Source: Neocallimastix lanati (nom. inval.)
Lineage: Eukaryota > Neocallimastigomycota > Neocallimastigomycetes > Neocallimastigales > Neocallimastigaceae
NCBI GenBank assembly: GCA_016946835.1
Contig: JACVTC010000066.1
Coordinates: 197,501 to 235,000 of the forward strand
Length of the DNA: 37,500 bases
Reading direction: 5' to 3'
Part shown: piece after piece, positions 33,427 to 37,500 of the stretch
Layout of the letters: each line of letters opens with the position of its first letter
Numbering within the stretch: position 1 is the first letter of the stretch
Position numbers and translations under genes: made by a program
Notes under the pieces: generated by a model
Told to the model about the DNA's origin: nothing
Databases searched by the model: none
The model's input: the letters and a program-made list of their open reading frames with translations, nothing else

Positions 33427-33697
33427 ATGTTGTTTTGCTTTATTTTAGCAATATATACATGTTTCGTATCGTTTTTTCAGGATGGCTACTCTCAAAATAT
33501 AACTATTGAATCAGATGATATTCCTTATGAATATATATATCATATAAATGTAACAACTAATTCTATTTAGGATTGTGAATTTTGCGATACAAGCATATGC
33601 AAAGGTTCAAATTGTTTTCTAAGCTAATAGAGAATTTAAATTACTATTTATTGAAATTCCGATTAATTCTAACAATCCAATGAAATTAACTATTTAA
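33427..33697 (+). pseudogene. Remnant of a small secreted Cys-containing protein
   Basis: ATG 33427 opens a frame with a clear signal-peptide-like start (MLFCFILAIYTCFVSFF), followed by QDGYSQNITIESDD and IPYEYIYHINVTTNSI. It meets a TAG at 33568-33570. The same frame continues as DCEFCDTSICKGSNCFLS to a second stop at 33625. In the next frame (33632-33694) REFKLLFIEIPINSN and PMKLTI follow naturally. The intact parent would be a secreted protein with a C-x2-C-x4-C-x4-C cluster; I do not recognise the family. The stop plus frameshift indicate a dead copy. It abuts heptamer array 4. Confidence 0.55.
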
Positions 33698-33699
33698 CA

Positions 33700-34240
33700 A
33701 TTATTATTACTTATTATTTAATATTATTATTTATTATTTATTTATTATTTATTATTTATTATTTATTATTCAACTATTTATTATTCAATTATTTATTAAT
33801 AAATACTCTTATTTATTATTATTTATTATTTATTATTTATTTATTTATTATTTATTTATTTATTATTTATTATTTATTATTTATTATTTATTATTTATTA
33901 TTTATTATTTATTATTTATTATTTATTATTTATTATTTATTATTTATTATTTATTATTTATTATTTATTATTTATTATTTATTATTTATTATTTATTATT
34001 TATTATTTATTATTTATTATTTATTATTTATTATTTATTATTTATTATTTATTATTTATTATTTAATTATTTATTATTTATTATTTATTATTTATTATTT
34101 ATTATTATTTATGATTTATTATTTATTATTTATTAATAAATACTCTTTTTATTATTTAATATTCAATTATTTATTATTTATTATTTATTATTTATTATTT
34201 ATTATTTATTATTTATTATTTATTATATATTGTTCAATTA
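33700..34240. repeat. Heptanucleotide (TTTATTA)n array 4 with ACTCTT boundary motifs
   Basis: About 540 bp of 7-bp units, the longest array here. ATTAATAAATACTCTT occurs near 33795 and 34132. Variants include short TTCAATTA interruptions. Confidence 0.9.
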
Positions 34241-35206
34241 TTTTTATAATTGTTAAAATTTTTTTATTATTTTTTTTCTAAAAATTTCTACATTATTTCA
34301 ATACATTATTTTCATACATTATTTTCATACATTATTTCAATACATTATTTTTTTAAATTCTATTTTTAGAAAATTTACATTTTCTCTAAATTATATGAAG
34401 ATAAACACTTAAAATTATATAATTTATATAATTAATAGATAATAATTTATATATTAATTTTATACTATCTATATTTAATAGATAATTATATATAAATATA
34501 ATTTTAATATTTAAATATTTAAAATATTAATTATTAAATTTTTTTATTTTATTTTAAAATTTTATTTTTATTTAAATATAAAAATAAAAATTAAAATTTA
34601 AAAAAAAAAAAAATTTTTAATTAATGATAACAGAATTAAAATATTTTCCAAAAAAAAAAAAAAAAACATTTCTAGAGATTTCTGTTCTGATGGATTAGAA
34701 ACCAAAAATTAAAAAAAAATAAAAAAATAAAAAAATTTTTTTTTTCTTTAGTTGTTGTTTTTCTTTTCTTTTTTTTTTTTTAGCATCCATACAAGAACAA
34801 GAAAATGAAGAAAATGAAGAAAAAAAATAAGAATTAATAATAATAATTAAATATAATTAATAATTAAGTAATATAATAAATATAATAATTAAATATAAAT
34901 GATTTATATTTAATTAAATAAAAAAAATTTTTTTTTTTTAATTATTAATTTTATTTAAAATAATTTTTTTTATTAAAAAAAAAAAAAAGAAATTCTTTTT
35001 CATGGAAGGAAGAAAAGAAAAAAAAAAAATAATAATAATACTAATAATAATTATAATAATAAATTATTTTTTATTTTTTATTTTTTTATTTTATTTCTAT
35101 TTTTAATTTTAATTTTTTTTTTAATTTTAATTTTTTTTCTTTTTTTTCTTTTTTTTTGTTTTAATTCTCTCTTAAATATTGAAATTATTTTATTGATTCT
35201 AATTAT

Positions 35207-35239
<33 letters not shown>

Positions 35240-35679
35240 CAAAATTTTCTATTTTTATTTAAAAAATTTTTATATAAATAGATTTAAAAAGTTTCATTAA
35301 AAAAAAATTTTTTTTTTTTTTTATATGTTTTAATTAAATTCATTAATTATTATTCATTTATAAAATTTATATTATATTAACCTTTATTCATATACTTTTT
35401 TTTATTTTTTTATAAATAAAAAAAAAATATTAATATACCAATAGTTTATTAAAGCGAATTTTAATTTTAGAAAAAAAAACCGAAAATTAATAATCAAATA
35501 AAATAAAATAAAAAAAGCGTTTTATTAAAAAAAACAATTATTTTTTAAATATATTCAAAATAAAATTAATAGCATTAAATATAATAATAATAAGAAAAAG
35601 TTAAAAAAATATAAAAAACATAAATATATATATATATATATCATTTATTATTATTTATTTTTTAATTTTTTAAAAATTA
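34241..35679. other. AT-rich region upstream of the Hsp20 gene
   Basis: No gene. A pyrimidine tract ending in TTTTTTAG at about 34772-34782 is followed by a short open stretch (SIQEQENEENEEKK, then a stop), resembling a terminal exon or a leader exon but without a partner. No canonical heat-shock element (GAAnnTTC arrays) could be identified with confidence. Confidence 0.6.
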
Positions 35680-36537
35680 ATGCCATTATTTCTTCGTGAA
35701 AATCCATTTTTTGAAAGTACACATTCACTATTAAGTAATAATAAGGGTATGAAAGATTTTAATGAGGATTATATCTTACATTCTTTAATTCCAAGTAGTT
35801 TTGGCTTTGGTCATGGTCATGGTCATGGTCATGGTCATTCTACAACAGCAATAAGTCGTCCACATTTCTTATATCGTCATCATCGTTTCAGTCCATATAA
35901 GACCCTGGAAAAACAACTTTGTAAGGAATTACTCCACAATCATGATGTTTTTAAATTAGTTGATTTTTCCCCAAAAATTAATGTTAGCGAAGATGATGAT
36001 CACTACTATATTCATGCAGATTTACCTGGTATGACCAAAGATCAAGTAAAAATGGAAATCTCTCCAGAGGATTATCTTTTCATTTTATCAGGAGAAAGAA
36101 AATCTGTAGTAAAAGAAGGTCGTCCAAAAGTAGAAGAAAAAGAAGAAAAAGTAAAAGTAGAAAAAGACCAAATTGGAAAGGATTCCAAGGTTAAGGTTAA
36201 AGAAACTGAAAAGAAGAGTAAAAGTAAGAATAAGGGTAAGGGTAAGGATAAGAATAAGAATAAGAATAAAAATAGGAATGAAATAACTACTAATGATACC
36301 GCTACTGCTTCCGCTTCCACTTCTACAAGTACGGTTCATACTACTGATAATTCAACTAAGAAATTTTCATTAATGGAATGTCATTATGGTAAATTCAAGA
36401 GATCTTTTACGCTTCCAAAGAATGTCGATTTAGATCATATTACTGCTAAAATGGAGAATGGAGAATTGGATGTGACCTTTAATAAATTAGAATTCGATAG
36501 TAAGAAGCATCAACATCGTACTATTCAAATTCAATAA
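35680..36537 (+). CDS. Hsp20 / alpha-crystallin-type small heat-shock protein with large loop insertion
   Basis: ATP-independent holdase chaperone that keeps unfolding proteins soluble, normally as oligomers in the cytosol. It has 285 residues, against 150-210 for most family members. The N-terminal arm carries five Gly-His pairs (residues 44-53). The alpha-crystallin domain starts near residue 95 (PKINVSEDDDHYYIHADLPG, then YLFILSGERK) and resumes after the insertion with HYGKFKRSFTLP and the hallmark MENGELDVTF. The C-terminal anchor I282-Q-I284 is the I-x-I motif that docks on a neighbouring subunit. The extra about 80 residues (148-227) sit between strands beta5 and beta7 and are Lys/Glu-rich, then Lys/Asn repeats, then Thr/Ser-rich. 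Single exon; start chosen as the first ATG after an AT-rich leader. Confidence 0.93.
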   Translation: MPLFLRENPFFESTHSLLSNNKGMKDFNEDYILHSLIPSSFGFGHGHGHGHGHSTTAISRPHFLYRHHRFSPYKTLEKQLCKELLHNHDVFKLVDFSPKINVSEDDDHYYIHADLPGMTKDQVKMEISPEDYLFILSGERKSVVKEGRPKVEEKEEKVKVEKDQIGKDSKVKVKETEKKSKSKNKGKGKDKNKNKNKNRNEITTNDTATASASTSTSTVHTTDNSTKKFSLMECHYGKFKRSFTLPKNVDLDHITAKMENGELDVTFNKLEFDSKKHQHRTIQIQ

Positions 36538-36563
36538 AATAAAAATTAAAAATTAAAAATTAA

Positions 36564-36568
<5 letters not shown>

Positions 36569-36612
<44 letters not shown>
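36569..36612. repeat. Long poly(A) tract (44 A) after the Hsp20 stop
   Basis: The longest homopolymer in the window, 32 nt downstream of the Hsp20 stop codon and preceded by four TTAAAAA units. Confidence 0.9.
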
Positions 36613-36614
<2 letters not shown>

Positions 36615-36689
36615 ATTAAACTAATAAATAAGTAAATAAAAATATAAAATGAAAAAAATATAAATATAAAAAAAAATTTATATATAACA

Positions 36690-36745
36690 TATAATATTAT
36701 ATTATATATATTATATTATATATATTATATTATATATATTATATA
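36690..36745. repeat. 14-bp tandem repeat ATTATATTATATAT
   Basis: About four copies in direct succession. Confidence 0.8.
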
Positions 36746-37435
36746 AATTATATATTTTATATTTTATATTTTTTATATTTATATTTTTTATTTTTATTTA
36801 TATCATAAATTTATTTAGTTATTTAATTTAATAGATTACCTTTTTTTTATTTATTTTTTATTTTTTTGTTTTTTCTTTATTTATTTTTTAATTCAAAAAA
36901 AAAAAAAAATTTTTTTTTATATAAAAACTTATTTATATCTTATATTATTATTATTTTTATTTTTTATTAATTATTGATATTTTTTAAATATAGATATATA
37001 TTAGTTTTAAAATTTTTTATACCTTAATAATCTATTACTATTTTGTTTTTATATATAGTATATATTTAACATTGTAAATAATTTATATTTATTATTTTAT
37101 GTATTATTATTATTTTTATTTTTATTTTTTTTTTTTTCATTTTATATATCTTATCTTATTTCATAATAGAATTTATTTTTTTCTAAAAAAAAAAAAAAAA
37201 AATTATATAAAAAAAAATAAAATAAAAACATAATAAAATAAACTTATAAATAAAAAAAAAATTTTTTTATTTTTTTTCTTCATTAATGATTTTTTATATT
37301 ATTGTGTTTATTTTTTTTTTTTTTTATTTAATTTCATTTTCAATTTTTTTTTTTTTTGTTTAAACTTAAACTTCTTCTAAAAATGATTATGTTGTTAATC
37401 ATTGTAATTTATTTTAATAATAAAAAAAAAATAGG

Positions 37436-37469
<34 letters not shown>

Positions 37470-37500
37470 GTGAAAGTGAAGATAGAAAAATCAATAGTAA

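Larger units (their letters stand above)
36538..37500. other. AT-rich 3' flank of the Hsp20 gene
   Basis: Begins with (TTAAAAA)n and a 44-A tract (36569-36612), then a 14-bp ATTATATTATATAT tandem repeat at about 36690-36745, homopolymers, and a (TTA)n microsatellite at 37427-37469. No gene is seen. Confidence 0.75.

Noticed and set aside
34772-34829. Possible terminal exon: pyrimidine tract plus AG, then a short Glu-rich frame and stop
   Set aside because: No upstream coding exon or donor could be found, and pyrimidine tracts are everywhere in this DNA.
34988-35020. GAAATTC..TTCATGGAAGGAAG as a heat-shock element for the Hsp20 gene
   Set aside because: Spacing does not fit alternating nGAAn units and it lies about 0.66 kb upstream.
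1-37500. CRISPR arrays, operons or ribosome-binding sites
   Set aside because: The window is eukaryotic; direct repeats present are microsatellites or tandem repeats without spacer structure.

Overview
The window is nuclear DNA of a very AT-rich eukaryote, most likely an anaerobic gut fungus (Neocallimastigomycota; genus not determinable). The signs are intergenic DNA built almost wholly of A/T with dozens of 15-44 nt homopolymers, spliced genes with GT..AG introns, a glycogen phosphorylase whose N-terminus matches the yeast phospho-regulatory segment, a CLASP/Stu1 gene, TLDc genes in tandem, and decayed fungal-type LINE and Ty3/Gypsy elements. A Dictyostelium-like genome is the main alternative.

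Layout. 1-2380: AT-rich DNA with two heptanucleotide (TAAATAA)n arrays. 2381-5805: two-exon glycogen phosphorylase (860 aa) with an 842-bp intron. 6429-10300: three head-to-tail, 5'-truncated and broken LINE copies; the first two end in AATAAA plus a poly(A) tract. 10500-15540: a direct tandem duplication of about 2.5 kb, each copy carrying one intact TLDc-domain gene; copy B holds an extra GC-richer 89-bp segment. 16545-17240: a frameshifted Ty3/Gypsy gag remnant. 17241-20709: gene-free AT-rich repeats. 20710-26898: a six-exon CLASP/Stu1 gene (1575 aa predicted). 28868-31090: a second, heavily eroded LINE region broken up by homopolymers and microsatellites, including a threefold 45-bp/poly(A) tandem repeat. 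33427-33697: remnant of a small secreted Cys-containing protein next to another heptamer array. 35680-36537: an Hsp20 small heat-shock protein with a large charged insertion. The rest is AT-rich sequence in which I see no gene.

The four apparently functional gene types (glycogen phosphorylase, TLDc pair, CLASP, Hsp20) belong to unrelated processes: glycogen breakdown, probable oxidative-stress or membrane-linked TLDc function, microtubule dynamics, and protein folding. No pathway cluster is implied. I did not find convincing evidence for a wholly new molecular system. The points most worth following are the tandem TLDc unit with its copy-specific insert, the heptamer arrays sharing a fixed boundary motif, the tandem LINE tails, the poly(A)-separated repeat, and the Hsp20 loop insertion.
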